DNA from: Oscillospiraceae bacterium
Lineage (GTDB): Bacteria; Bacillota; Clostridia; Oscillospirales; Oscillospiraceae
Reading direction: 5' to 3'
NCBI GenBank assembly: GCA_910575265.1
Contig: CAJTEA010000005.1
Location: forward strand, 62,001-126,000
DNA length: 64,000 nt
The translations under genes and the position numbers were made by a program. The notes below the pieces were generated by a model. That model made no database searches. It was not told where the DNA came from and worked only from the letters and a program-made list of their open reading frames with translations. Shown piece after piece: positions 1-7,505 of the stretch (the stretch's first letter is position 1; every line of letters starts with the position of its first letter).

Positions 1-504
1 GGTGAGCATCCCCTCCAAGGTCAGGCCGTCCTCCCCCGTCTCCGCCTGGAGGGAGATCACCGGCTCAATGGCGGTTTCGGCGGCGGCGATATCCTCGGGG
101 GACAGGCCGGTGTCCTCCGCCAGCTCGGACAGAGTGGGTTCCCGGCCCAGCTGGGCGGACAGGCGGGACCGGGCCGCCCGGATGCCTGTGCCCCGCTCCT
201 TTAAGCCCCGGCTCACCTTCACCGGACCGTCGTCCCGGAGGAAGCGGCGGATCTCCCCGGCAATTTTGGGAACGGCGTAGGTGGAAAACTGGGTGCCGAA
301 CTCCGGATCGAAGCCCTGGACCGCCTTGAGAAAGCCCAGACAGCCCAGCTGATATAGGTCGTCCGGCTCCACCCCCCGGCCGTAATACCGGCGCGCTACG
401 CTCCAGATCAGGCCGTTGTTCTCCAGCAGCACCCGCTCGCAGGCATCGCTGTCCCCCTCCCGGGCCGCTTCCAACAGGGCGGAGCCGCTCAGCGGGCCGC
501 TCAC
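1..504 (-). CDS. sigF: Sporulation sigma factor SigF (3' part outside window)
   Basis: First forespore-specific sigma factor, which directs RNA polymerase to early forespore genes. The window holds 168 residues from a GTG start whose bases overlap the spoIIAB stop (GTGA). Region 2 is complete: DDLYQLGCLGFLKAV at about residues 48-62, then the FDPEFGTQFSTYA segment (65-77). A region 3 helix-turn-helix (ELAEDTGLSPEDI) spans about 127-139. Region 4 lies beyond the left edge. Position directly after spoIIAA and spoIIAB separates it from the close paralogue SigG, which lacks those partners. Activity is expected to be held by SpoIIAB. The identity rests on motifs plus operon order. Confidence 0.93.
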   Translation of the reverse strand, partial: MSGPLSGSALLEAAREGDSDACERVLLENNGLIWSVARRYYGRGVEPDDLYQLGCLGFLKAVQGFDPEFGTQFSTYAVPKIAGEIRRFLRDDGPVKVSRGLKERGTGIRAARSRLSAQLGREPTLSELAEDTGLSPEDIAAAETAIEPVISLQAETGEDGLTLEGMLT

Positions 505-938
505 CGGACCGCCCGGCGGGCGATCCTCCGCAGCATTGTGACGGAGGTCCCCTTGCCGGGGGTGGAACGGACCTTCAGGGTGTCCATAAAGCTCTCCATG
601 ATGGTAAAGCCCATGCCGGAGCGCTCCTCGCTGCCGGTGGTAAACAGCGGGGTCCGGGCCCGCTCCACGTCGGCGATGCCCACGCCCCAGTCCTTGACCA
701 TGATCTCCAGGGCGTTGCCCTCCCTGATACGCAGCCGGACCAGCACCTTGCCCAGGGTGTCCGGGTAGGCGTGGACGATGGCGTTGGTCACCGCCTCACT
801 GACGGCGGTTTTAATGTCGTTGACCTCCTCCAGGGTGGGGTCCAGCTGGGCGGCGAAGCAGGCCGCCGCCGTCCGGGCAAAGCCCTCGTTGGCGGAGCGG
901 CTGGGAAACTCCAATGTGACCTGGTTCTCAATTTTCAT
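501..938 (-). CDS. spoIIAB: Anti-sigma F factor / serine kinase SpoIIAB
   Basis: GHKL-fold protein that binds and silences SigF and phosphorylates SpoIIAA with ATP. The N box EAVTNAI is at residues 48-54, the G1 box DWGVGI at 83-88 and the G2 loop ERSGMGF at 105-111, all as in Bacillus SpoIIAB. The 145-residue length is normal for the family. I chose the ATG at 938 because AGGAGG lies eight bases upstream and the protein then begins MKIENQVTLEF, matching the family. An ATG at 956 overlaps the spoIIAA stop but lacks a comparable ribosome site. The stop overlaps the sigF start, suggesting translational coupling. Confidence 0.95.
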   Translation of the reverse strand: MKIENQVTLEFPSRSANEGFARTAAACFAAQLDPTLEEVNDIKTAVSEAVTNAIVHAYPDTLGKVLVRLRIREGNALEIMVKDWGVGIADVERARTPLFTTGSEERSGMGFTIMESFMDTLKVRSTPGKGTSVTMLRRIARRAVR

Positions 939-952
939 ATGTAGCGCCTCCT

Positions 953-1258
953 TCATTCAAACCGGATGATCCGTTCCAGACCGGCGGCGCGGAACACCTT
1001 CCCCGCCTGGTCCGGGGTGTTCACCACCCGCATGGCCCCCCGCACCTGTCCCATCCGCCGGTGGGCCCGGAGCAGCACGGCAATTCCCGAGCTGTCCGCG
1101 AAGGTCAGCCCGCTCAGATCCAGGGTAAGCTCCCGGGGCTGGGCCGCGTCAATGCGGCGGTCCAGCTCCTCCATCACTGTCTTGGCCCCATGGTGGTCCA
1201 GCTCTCCAGCCACCAGCGCCGTCAGGCTGCGCTTGTCCTCTTTGCAGGTCACCGGCAT
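953..1258 (-). CDS. spoIIAA: Anti-anti-sigma factor SpoIIAA
   Basis: STAS-domain protein of 101 residues. In its dephosphorylated form it displaces SigF from SpoIIAB; SpoIIAB inactivates it by phosphorylating a serine. The phosphoacceptor motif ADSSG is at residues 54-58, followed by the usual GIAVLLRA helix. An ATG at 1258 was chosen over a TTG six bases upstream. The ribosome site GAGAGGAG serves either, with 10 or 4 bases of spacing. First gene of the spoIIA operon. In Bacillus dacF precedes it; here a dacF-like gene lies about 24 kb away instead. Confidence 0.93.
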   Translation of the reverse strand: MPVTCKEDKRSLTALVAGELDHHGAKTVMEELDRRIDAAQPRELTLDLSGLTFADSSGIAVLLRAHRRMGQVRGAMRVVNTPDQAGKVFRAAGLERIIRFE

Positions 1259-1305
1259 TTCCAATCCGCTCCTCTCTCCGGGTGTATCCCATTATTTTCC
1301 AGACC

Positions 1306-1311
1306 ATTATA
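1306..1311 (-). promoter_or_regulatory. Possible -10 element upstream of spoIIAA
   Basis: A perfect TATAAT lies about 48 bases upstream of the spoIIAA ATG, but the hexamer 17 bases further upstream (CAAATG) is a poor -35. Known spoIIA operons use SigH promoters. I looked for the SigH consensus here and found no convincing match. Weak call. Confidence 0.3.
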
Positions 1312-1355
1312 GGACAAGCCTCCTGTCGCATTTGGACGTTTTTTTCCGGCGGAAC

Positions 1356-1376
1356 ACACTTTTGCCGGAAAAGTGT
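1356..1376. repeat. Perfect inverted repeat in the spoIIAA / response-regulator gap
   Basis: ACACTTTT, five bases, AAAAGTGT: a perfect 8-bp inverted repeat between the divergent spoIIA and two-component genes. It has no U-tract, so an operator is more likely than a terminator. It sits just upstream of the proposed response-regulator promoter. Confidence 0.5.
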
Positions 1377-1397
1377 ATCGCCAAATCTTCCCGTGAC

Positions 1398-1426
1398 TTG
1401 CTTCCCGCCGCGCGGAGGGGTAAAAT
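1398..1426 (+). promoter_or_regulatory. Promoter of the two-component operon
   Basis: TTGCTT, 17 bases, TAAAAT, reading toward the response regulator at 1513. Immediately downstream the hexamer GTAAGA occurs at 1427, 1438 and 1461, spaced 11 and 23 bp. Such phasing is typical of OmpR/PhoB-type direct-repeat sites, so autoregulation is plausible. Confidence 0.55.
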
Positions 1427-1512
1427 GTAAGAAATCCGTAAGAGTTTTCCCACTGGCTTTGTAAGAAATTTTTGATATCCTGACCACAGCGAACGAGGAA
1501 GGAGCGAACCCG

Positions 1513-2208
1513 ATGAGTGAGACGATATTGGTGGTGGACGACGACCGGGAGATTGTGGGGGCCATCGCCGCCGCCCTGGAGAAGGAGGGTTACCGGGTTC
1601 TCCGGGCCTACGACGGCATGGAGGCGCTGGACATGGCGGTGGACCCGGAGCTGCGGCTGATCCTGATGGACGTGATGATGCCAAAGCTGGACGGGCTGTC
1701 GGCGGTGCTGCGCGTCCGGGAGCGGCGGAATCTGCCGGTGATTGTGCTGTCGGCCAAGAGCGAGGAGAGCGACAAGGTGCTGGGCCTGAGCATGGGGGCG
1801 GACGACTACGTCACCAAGCCCTTCAGCATGCAGGAGCTGACCGCCCGGGTGCGCAGCCAGCTGCGGCGGTACACCCGCCTGGGAGACGTGAACGCCGTTC
1901 CGGATGGCACCGTCACCAACGGACGGCTGGCCTACGACCCAGCCAACCGGACCCTCACCGCCGATGGCGAGCCGGTGAAGCTGACCAACATCGAAACGGG
2001 CATCGTGGACCTGCTCATGCGCAATCTGGGCCGGGTGTTCCCCGCGGAGGAGATCTACCGTCGGGTGTGGGGGGAGGAGGCCTGGTCCTCCGAGAACACG
2101 GTGATGGTCCACATCCGGCGCATCCGGGAAAAGATCGAGCTCAATCCTCGTGAGCCAGACTATTTAAAGGTGGTGTGGGGCATTGGATACAAAATGGAAA
2201 AAAAGTAA
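1513..2208 (+). CDS. OmpR/PhoB-family response regulator
   Basis: DNA-binding regulator of 231 residues. The receiver domain covers about 1-120, with the acidic pair at 10-11, the phosphoacceptor Asp53 in ILMDVMMPKLDG and Lys102 in VTKPF. A winged-helix trans_reg_C domain covers about 130-231, ending in the usual VWGIGYKME. The ribosome site GGAGCGAACCCG precedes the ATG. The partner kinase overlaps its 3' end by 26 bases. The stimulus cannot be read from sequence. Phased GTAAGA repeats between promoter and gene suggest it may control its own transcription. Confidence 0.92.
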   Translation: MSETILVVDDDREIVGAIAAALEKEGYRVLRAYDGMEALDMAVDPELRLILMDVMMPKLDGLSAVLRVRERRNLPVIVLSAKSEESDKVLGLSMGADDYVTKPFSMQELTARVRSQLRRYTRLGDVNAVPDGTVTNGRLAYDPANRTLTADGEPVKLTNIETGIVDLLMRNLGRVFPAEEIYRRVWGEEAWSSENTVMVHIRRIREKIELNPREPDYLKVVWGIGYKMEKK

Positions 2209-4510
2209 GTCAATCATCGGGTTTCTGGCCTTTCTGCTGGGCGTTTCCCTGCTTCTGGAGGGGGCGCTCTACTTCGGGACCAAGCTGACCTCCTCCGGCA
2301 GCCGGCGGTGGATTTCTGACAGCTTCCAGGACGACTGGCGGGACACGGCGGAGTTTCGGAACTTCATCTCCTCCCGGCTGGAAAACCTGATTACCATGGG
2401 AGCGGGGGGCTTTGTGTACGGCTATGAGTATTACTACGACACCGGCCGGCCCAACTACTACAGCATCAACAGCAACCGGATTCAGGCCATGCACGAAAAA
2501 TTTAAGGAGGACAAAAACATCCTCTACATCGTAGAGAAGGACCGTGAGGCCCTGTACAGCAATACCGACGGCTTTGACCTGGCCCAGGGCCTTCCGGAGG
2601 GCTACAACTTTCTTGTCGTTTTTGACGGCACCGCCGTCCGGATTAACAAGGACGGCGCCGACCTGGATATCTACGGCGACGGCTACTACCGCTTTAACAG
2701 CGGGGAGAGTACAAACCAATGGTATGTCCCCGGCTACAAAAACTTCACGGTGGACGACGCGGGGTCCAAAGTCAAGGTGTTGATGGCGGTGATTGATGAG
2801 CCGCAGATTTTCATCAAGGGCAATTATGGCAGCTCCGGCTCCGACCAGTACAACGAGCTGTACTACTTGAATCGGAATCTGGAGAGCTACCGGGAAAGCG
2901 TCATGGGCCACGCCGTCCGGATGGGCGCAGGTGCGGGACTGTTCCTGGTGTATCTCCTGCTGCGCAGGGACAAAAAACGGGCGGACATGGCCCTGGCCCG
3001 GGGGACAGGTAAGGTCTGGTTTGAGGGCAAGGTATTGGCCGCTGTGCTGCTGGTGTTCTTCTGCATGCCCCGGATGGAATATCTGGGGGATGTGTGGCAG
3101 GAGCTGACCTACGCCTACGCGCCTCCGGCGACCGTGGGCACCGCTTCCTCCGCCGATATCTACTACGGCGACCTTGCCGCTGAACTGGAACAGCAGGGGG
3201 TCCCCCCGGAGGAAATCGAGGCCGCCCTCTCCGAGTACGGCTATGCCCAAATTTCTGCTGTTGAGCAGGACAGCGAGTTCAATACGGCTGTGACCATCCT
3301 CCAGGAAAACGGCGGGTGGCTGCTGCGGGAGTACCTGGGCGAGCTGGCGGACCACTTCCTGAATCTGCTGGCGGTGTTCTGGGGGCTGTACCTGCTGATT
3401 TTCAATGACTGGCGGTATAATCGCAAGCCATGGAAACAGGGCGTATTTGGGATGCTGGCCGTCCACGAGCTCAAATACCCCCTGCAAAAGCGCCTGAGCC
3501 GGATGAACGGTTTCCTCGGGCTGGCCACGTTCCTGCTCTGGCTGGAGGTGCTGTTCTTCCTGGTGGCCCAGACGGTAGAGCTCTATATCCCCTCCTGGGC
3601 CATCTGGAACCTGTTTGGCCTGCCCTGGCTGCTGGCGGCGGCGGTATACGCCTGGTTCTTCTGGCGGCAGCGGCGGTTGTGGACCGATTTCGGCGCGGTG
3701 GCCGGACAGCTGGAAGCCGTTCGGGCGGGGGATGTGGAAAGGGAGCTGGCCTTACGGGAGGACAGCGACCTGTACCAGATGGCCGACGATCTGAACCACG
3801 TCCAGCAGGGCCTGCACCAGGCGGTGGAGGAGCGCACCCGCAGCGAGCGGATGAAGGTGGAGCTGGTGACCAACGTGTCCCACGACCTGAAAACCCCTCT
3901 GACCTCCATCATCAGCTATACCGAGCTGCTCTCCCAGGAGCCCCTGGAACCCCCGGCCAGCGAGTACGTCCAGATTATGGGTGAAAAGGCCCAGCGGCTC
4001 AAGGCCATGGTCCAGGATGTGTTTGAGGTGAGCAAGGCGGCGTCGGGACAACTGCCCGTAAAGCTGGAGGGGCTTGATTACGCCCGGTTATTGCGCCAAA
4101 CCCTGGCCGACATGGCCCAGGCCATCGAGGCCAGCGGCCTGACTTTGCGGCCCTCCATTCCAGAGGAGGAAGTGCCGATTACCGCCGACAGTGACCGGCT
4201 GTATCGGGTGTTCCAGAACCTCATCGGCAACGCTCTGAAATACTCTCTCCCCGGCTCCCGGGTCTATCTGTCCCTGGTGGTGGAGGGTGGGCGGGCCGCC
4301 GCCAGCGTGCGGAACACCTCCGCCGCCGAGTTGAAACCCGGCGCGGATTACACCGCCCGCTTCGTCCGGGGGGACGAAAGCCGTACCGACGGCGGCTCCG
4401 GCCTGGGGCTGTCCATCGCCCAGTCTTTCACCCGGGCCTGCGGCGGCGAGCTGACTGTGACCACCGAGGCGGATTTGTTTACCGCTGTGGTGACCTTCCC
4501 GGTCGCCTGA
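2183..4510 (+). CDS. Membrane sensor histidine kinase
   Basis: Two-component sensor of 775 residues, starting at TTG inside the response-regulator gene. One transmembrane helix lies near residues 10-30, followed by an extracellular region of about 210 residues rich in Tyr, Gly and Asp. Four more membrane spans follow between about 250 and 495. A HAMP-like linker leads to the HisKA motif VSHDLKTPLTS (His near 566). The HATPase_c domain has the N box NLIGNALKYS and the G box GSGLGLSIAQ. The multi-span middle is longer than in classical two-helix sensors. The input signal is unknown. The pair is presumably co-transcribed and acts on the regulator encoded just upstream. Confidence 0.9.
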   Translation: MDTKWKKSKSIIGFLAFLLGVSLLLEGALYFGTKLTSSGSRRWISDSFQDDWRDTAEFRNFISSRLENLITMGAGGFVYGYEYYYDTGRPNYYSINSNRIQAMHEKFKEDKNILYIVEKDREALYSNTDGFDLAQGLPEGYNFLVVFDGTAVRINKDGADLDIYGDGYYRFNSGESTNQWYVPGYKNFTVDDAGSKVKVLMAVIDEPQIFIKGNYGSSGSDQYNELYYLNRNLESYRESVMGHAVRMGAGAGLFLVYLLLRRDKKRADMALARGTGKVWFEGKVLAAVLLVFFCMPRMEYLGDVWQELTYAYAPPATVGTASSADIYYGDLAAELEQQGVPPEEIEAALSEYGYAQISAVEQDSEFNTAVTILQENGGWLLREYLGELADHFLNLLAVFWGLYLLIFNDWRYNRKPWKQGVFGMLAVHELKYPLQKRLSRMNGFLGLATFLLWLEVLFFLVAQTVELYIPSWAIWNLFGLPWLLAAAVYAWFFWRQRRLWTDFGAVAGQLEAVRAGDVERELALREDSDLYQMADDLNHVQQGLHQAVEERTRSERMKVELVTNVSHDLKTPLTSIISYTELLSQEPLEPPASEYVQIMGEKAQRLKAMVQDVFEVSKAASGQLPVKLEGLDYARLLRQTLADMAQAIEASGLTLRPSIPEEEVPITADSDRLYRVFQNLIGNALKYSLPGSRVYLSLVVEGGRAAASVRNTSAAELKPGADYTARFVRGDESRTDGGSGLGLSIAQSFTRACGGELTVTTEADLFTAVVTFPVA

Positions 4511-4523
4511 ATTTTAATCAACC

Positions 4524-4670
4524 TTTAATGGCCGCTGGGTTGGGCGGCTAGCCTTTCCCATCTTCCTGCCCACCCGGACGGCGATTAAAATCCCAAAATG
4601 GTTCTTTTACGGCTTCTACCCCGCCCATCTGGCGGTGATCGGAATTGTCCGCGTCATTTTGAAGGTATGA
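4524..4670 (+). pseudogene. Remnant of a TraX-family membrane protein gene
   Basis: An open reading of 48 residues lacks any start and is preceded in frame by TAA at 4517-4519. It begins with a block like the TraX N-terminal motif (VGRLAFPIF) and ends with a block like the TraX C-terminus (KWFFYGFYPAHLAVIGIV), joined within about ten residues. In intact TraX proteins these blocks are some 150 residues apart, so the middle has been deleted. TraX acetylates pilin in conjugative systems, but homologues are widespread in Clostridia with unknown roles. The assignment rests on motif memory, not a search. Confidence 0.65.
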
Positions 4671-4673
4671 GAG

Positions 4674-4714
4674 AACCCCCGCTCCGGCTCAGCTGGGGCG
4701 GGGGTTCGGTTTTC
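4674..4714 (+). terminator. Intrinsic terminator
   Basis: A 9-bp GC stem (AACCCCCGC with GCGGGGGTT) and a 15-base loop, followed by CGGTTTTC. It lies between the kinase/TraX remnant and the oppositely oriented ACT gene. The U-tract favours the plus strand. Confidence 0.65.
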
Positions 4715-4717
4715 AGG

Positions 4718-5152
4718 TTACAGCTTGTCGATCTCTTCCTGCTCCACTGTTTTGATCCCCTGGGCGGACAGGGCGGCGGAGGCGGAAGCGTTGTCCTCTA
4801 CCCGGAAGATCATATAGGCGTGGTCCACATCCTTGCCGCCCAGGAAGGCGTACATATATTCCACATTCACCTGGGCATCGGTGAGCGCCTGGAGGACCTT
4901 GTTCAGCCCGCCGGGCACATCGGGGATGGCTACGCCCAGGACGGGGGTGACATTGTTAACAAAACCGGCCTCTCTCAGGACGGTGGCAGTTTTATATACA
5001 TCGTCCACGATGACGCGGGCGATGCCGAAGTCGCTGGTCTCCGCCAGGGAAAAGGCCCGCATGTCGATCTGGTTCCGGGCCAGCACACCGGTCATGGCGT
5101 GCAGAGAGCCTGGCTTGTTTTCCAGGAAAACAGAAATCTGCTTGACGCTCAT
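4718..5152 (-). CDS. Tandem ACT-domain protein
   Basis: A 144-residue protein made of two ACT domains. Domain 1 (about 4-70) starts ISVFLENKPGSLHAM; domain 2 (about 73-144) starts GVAIPDVPGGLNKVL. ACT domains bind amino acids and regulate enzymes allosterically. This stand-alone type is commonly encoded beside phenylacetate-CoA ligase and indolepyruvate oxidoreductase, as here, so an aromatic amino acid sensor for this cluster is a fair inference. No catalytic domain is attached. Its ATG lies 15 bases after the ligase stop, with a GAAGGAGG ribosome site, consistent with one operon. Confidence 0.88.
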   Translation of the reverse strand: MSVKQISVFLENKPGSLHAMTGVLARNQIDMRAFSLAETSDFGIARVIVDDVYKTATVLREAGFVNNVTPVLGVAIPDVPGGLNKVLQALTDAQVNVEYMYAFLGGKDVDHAYMIFRVEDNASASAALSAQGIKTVEQEEIDKL

Positions 5153-5167
5153 AAGGTTCCCTCCTTC

Positions 5168-6469
5168 TTAAATTTTCCGCTTGTCGATGACGCGGACCGC
5201 TTTGCCCTCGCTGCGGACGATGGACTTGGGGGCCACCAGGGTGACCTTGGCGGTGATGCCCAGCATGGAGCGCAGGCCGTCCACCAGCTCCTTCTGCCGG
5301 CGGTTGATCTCGCCCATGTTGTCATTGAACATCTCGGGGGTCATCTCCACCTGGACGTCCAGGGTGTCGGTGGACTTCACCCGGTCCACGATGATCTGGT
5401 AGTTGGCGGCGTAGCCGTGGTTAAGCAGGACGGTCTCGATCTGGGACGGGAATACGTTCACGCCCCGGATGATAAGCATGTCATCAGTGCGGCCCTTGGG
5501 CTTGCTCATCTTCACGTGGGTGCGGCCGCAGGGGCACGCCTCACGGGTGAGGGCGCAGATGTCCCGGGTACGGTAGCGCAGCAGGGGGAAGGCCTCCTTG
5601 GTGATGGAGGTAAACACCAGCTCACCCTGAGCCCCCTCGGGGAGGACCTCGCCGGTGTCCGGGTCGATGATCTCGGCGATGAAGTGGTCCTCGTTGATGT
5701 GCATACCCGTCTGGGCGGAACACTCAAAGGACACGCCGGGTCCGGACAGCTCGGTCAGGCCGTAGATGTCGTAGGCTTTAATTCCCAGCGTATTCTGAAT
5801 GTCCTGCCGCATCTCCTCCGACCAGGCCTCCGCGCCGAAGATGCCCGCCTTCAGGGGGATCTGGTCGGGGGTGAGGCCCATCTCCTTCATGGTCTCGCCG
5901 ATGTAGGCGGCGTAGGAGGGGGTGCAGCACAGGATGGTGGCGGACAGGTCCCGGATAAACATGATCTGCCGCTCGGTGTTGCCCGAGGAGGTGGGAATGG
6001 TGAGACACCCCACCTTGTGGGACCCGCCGTTCAGGCCGGGACCACCGGTGAACAGGCCGTAGCCGTAAGAAACCTGACACACGTCCTCATCGGTGCCGCC
6101 GGCGGCCATGATGGCCCGGGCGCAGCAGTCCTCCCACAAGTCGATGTCGTGCTGGGTGTAGAAGGCCACCACACGCTTGCCGGTGGTGCCGGAAGTGGAC
6201 TGGATACGGACGCACTCCTTCAGGGGCTTGGCTACCAGCCCGTAGGGGTAGGCCTCCCGCAGGTCGGCCTTGGTGATAAAGGGCAGCTTGCGCAGGTCGT
6301 CGCTGGAGCGGATGTCATCCGGGGTGAGGCCCTTCTCCTCCATCTTCTTGCGGTAGTAAGGCACATTGTCCCAGACGTGGCGCACCTGCTTCACAAGCCG
6401 CTCATCCTGCCAGGCCTTGATTTGCTCCCGGGACGCGCGCTCGATCTCGGGCTGGTAGTATCGTTCCAT
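5168..6469 (-). CDS. paaK: Phenylacetate-CoA ligase family protein
   Basis: AMP-forming ligase of 433 residues that joins arylacetates to CoA. In this setting it may also run in reverse to make ATP from arylacetyl-CoA produced by the oxidoreductase. The adenylate-binding P-loop is SGTTGKRVV; YGLTELSGPG is the A5-type motif; a cysteine-rich loop CPCGRTH and the C-terminal lid are present. The start MERYYQPEIE at 6469 was preferred over an ATG at 6496 because AAAGGA lies nine bases before it. Neighbours iorA, iorB and the ACT protein point to phenylacetate, indoleacetate or 4-hydroxyphenylacetate as substrate; which one cannot be told. Confidence 0.88.
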   Translation of the reverse strand: MERYYQPEIERASREQIKAWQDERLVKQVRHVWDNVPYYRKKMEEKGLTPDDIRSSDDLRKLPFITKADLREAYPYGLVAKPLKECVRIQSTSGTTGKRVVAFYTQHDIDLWEDCCARAIMAAGGTDEDVCQVSYGYGLFTGGPGLNGGSHKVGCLTIPTSSGNTERQIMFIRDLSATILCCTPSYAAYIGETMKEMGLTPDQIPLKAGIFGAEAWSEEMRQDIQNTLGIKAYDIYGLTELSGPGVSFECSAQTGMHINEDHFIAEIIDPDTGEVLPEGAQGELVFTSITKEAFPLLRYRTRDICALTREACPCGRTHVKMSKPKGRTDDMLIIRGVNVFPSQIETVLLNHGYAANYQIIVDRVKSTDTLDVQVEMTPEMFNDNMGEINRRQKELVDGLRSMLGITAKVTLVAPKSIVRSEGKAVRVIDKRKI

Positions 6470-6526
6470 TGGAATCATTCCTTTCTGACGTTCCATGTTT
6501 ATTTTTTACGCCTCCGCGTTTTTCGC

Positions 6527-6898
6527 CTACTTTGCCAGCAGCCGCCCTCGGTTCATGGTGACCTTGGCCTTGCCAAAGTCCATATCGAAGATGACAATTA
6601 CGGTGACCGGCGGCTCCGGCAGCAGGTCAAATACCCGCTCCGACTCCCAGTCCGCCAGCTCCTCGAAGTTCTCCTTGGCAAAGCCGTCATAGGAGGAGCC
6701 GTCCGAGGTCATATCCATATTGATCCGGGCCTCATAGCCCTTGTCCCCCCGGGTAATGGAGATGGTATACCTTGCCGAATTTGTAAACTCACTGGGCAGA
6801 TTCTCCTTGAAAAACTGCTTCAGCGCCTGGGCGTTGGCGTCGTTGACCTCCTCCACCTTCTTGGCGCCGCCGCCAAAGAGATTCGAAAACAGTCCCAT
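6527..6898 (-). CDS. Unknown 123-residue protein in the aromatic-acid operon
   Basis: I do not recognise a named family. The protein begins MGLFSNLFGGGAKKVEE, an amphipathic and basic N-terminus that could touch the membrane. It continues with an alpha/beta region ending in strands TVIVIFDMDFGKAKVTMNRG. There is no signal peptide, no metal cluster motif and no transmembrane helix. It sits between the phenylacetate-CoA ligase (upstream edge 6469) and iorB (6927) on the same strand with a good ribosome site (AAAGGGATGACCTGAA), so co-expression is likely. Codon use resembles its neighbours, which supports a real gene. Confidence 0.75.
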   Translation of the reverse strand: MGLFSNLFGGGAKKVEEVNDANAQALKQFFKENLPSEFTNSARYTISITRGDKGYEARINMDMTSDGSSYDGFAKENFEELADWESERVFDLLPEPPVTVIVIFDMDFGKAKVTMNRGRLLAK

Positions 6899-6926
6899 TT
6901 CAGGTCATCCCTTTCTATCGTTATGT

Positions 6927-7502
6927 TTACTGTGCGTTTTTTCCTAATTCAAAAGCCTTTTTGTTCAGCTCCAGGAATTTGGGGGGCACCATGGCCTCCA
7001 AGGACTTCTGCCACGCCTCGTCGGGCAGGTCGAAGTAGTGGGACAGCCGGCCCATGAGGACGATGTTCACCGCCTTGCTGCTCCCGGCCTCCTCGGCCAG
7101 CTTGAGGCAGTCCAGGGCGTCCACCCTGGCCCCGGTGGCGCGCATTTTCTCCACCAGGTCGTCAGGATAGCTGGCCGCGCCGGTGATGACGGGCATGGGG
7201 TCGATCTGCTGGGTGGAGGTGACGATCTGGCCGTCTGGTTTGAGGTAACCCAGCCACCGGGCGGCCTCCAGCAGCTCGAAGGAGACGATGTAGTCCGCCT
7301 CTCCCCTGTCGATGACGGGGGAGTTTACCTTATCCCCATAGCGCACATAGGTGACCACGCTGCCCCCCCGCTGGGACATGCCGTGGACCTCGGACACCTT
7401 CACGTCGTAACCCCGCTCCATGAGAAGGTGTCCCAGCAGCTTGGAGGCCAGCAGGGAGCCCTGGCCCCCCACGCCGACGATCATAATATTTTTGGTTTCC
7501 AC
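6927..7502 (-). CDS. iorB: Indolepyruvate ferredoxin oxidoreductase, beta subunit
   Basis: Gamma-type catalytic subunit of the 2-oxoacid:ferredoxin oxidoreductase superfamily, 191 residues. It works with IorA to convert arylpyruvates, CoA and oxidised ferredoxin to arylacetyl-CoA, CO2 and reduced ferredoxin in the cytoplasm. Diagnostic features are the N-terminal nucleotide-like motif GVGGQGSLLASKLLG and the SEVHGMSQRGGSV segment near residues 37-49. The length is normal. The ATG lies three bases after the iorA stop, so the pair is tightly coupled. Products would feed the ligase encoded downstream. Confidence 0.93.
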   Translation of the reverse strand: METKNIMIVGVGGQGSLLASKLLGHLLMERGYDVKVSEVHGMSQRGGSVVTYVRYGDKVNSPVIDRGEADYIVSFELLEAARWLGYLKPDGQIVTSTQQIDPMPVITGAASYPDDLVEKMRATGARVDALDCLKLAEEAGSSKAVNIVLMGRLSHYFDLPDEAWQKSLEAMVPPKFLELNKKAFELGKNAQ

Positions 7503-7505
7503 TGT

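Noticed and set aside
1281-1340. SigH-type promoter for spoIIA
   Set aside because: Expected from Bacillus, but no segment matches both the -35 (RnAGGAwWW) and -10 (RnnGAATww) with correct spacing.
4598-7057. An 819-codon plus-strand frame opposite the ACT and ligase genes
   Set aside because: Antisense shadow; its first codons overlap the TraX remnant in another frame.
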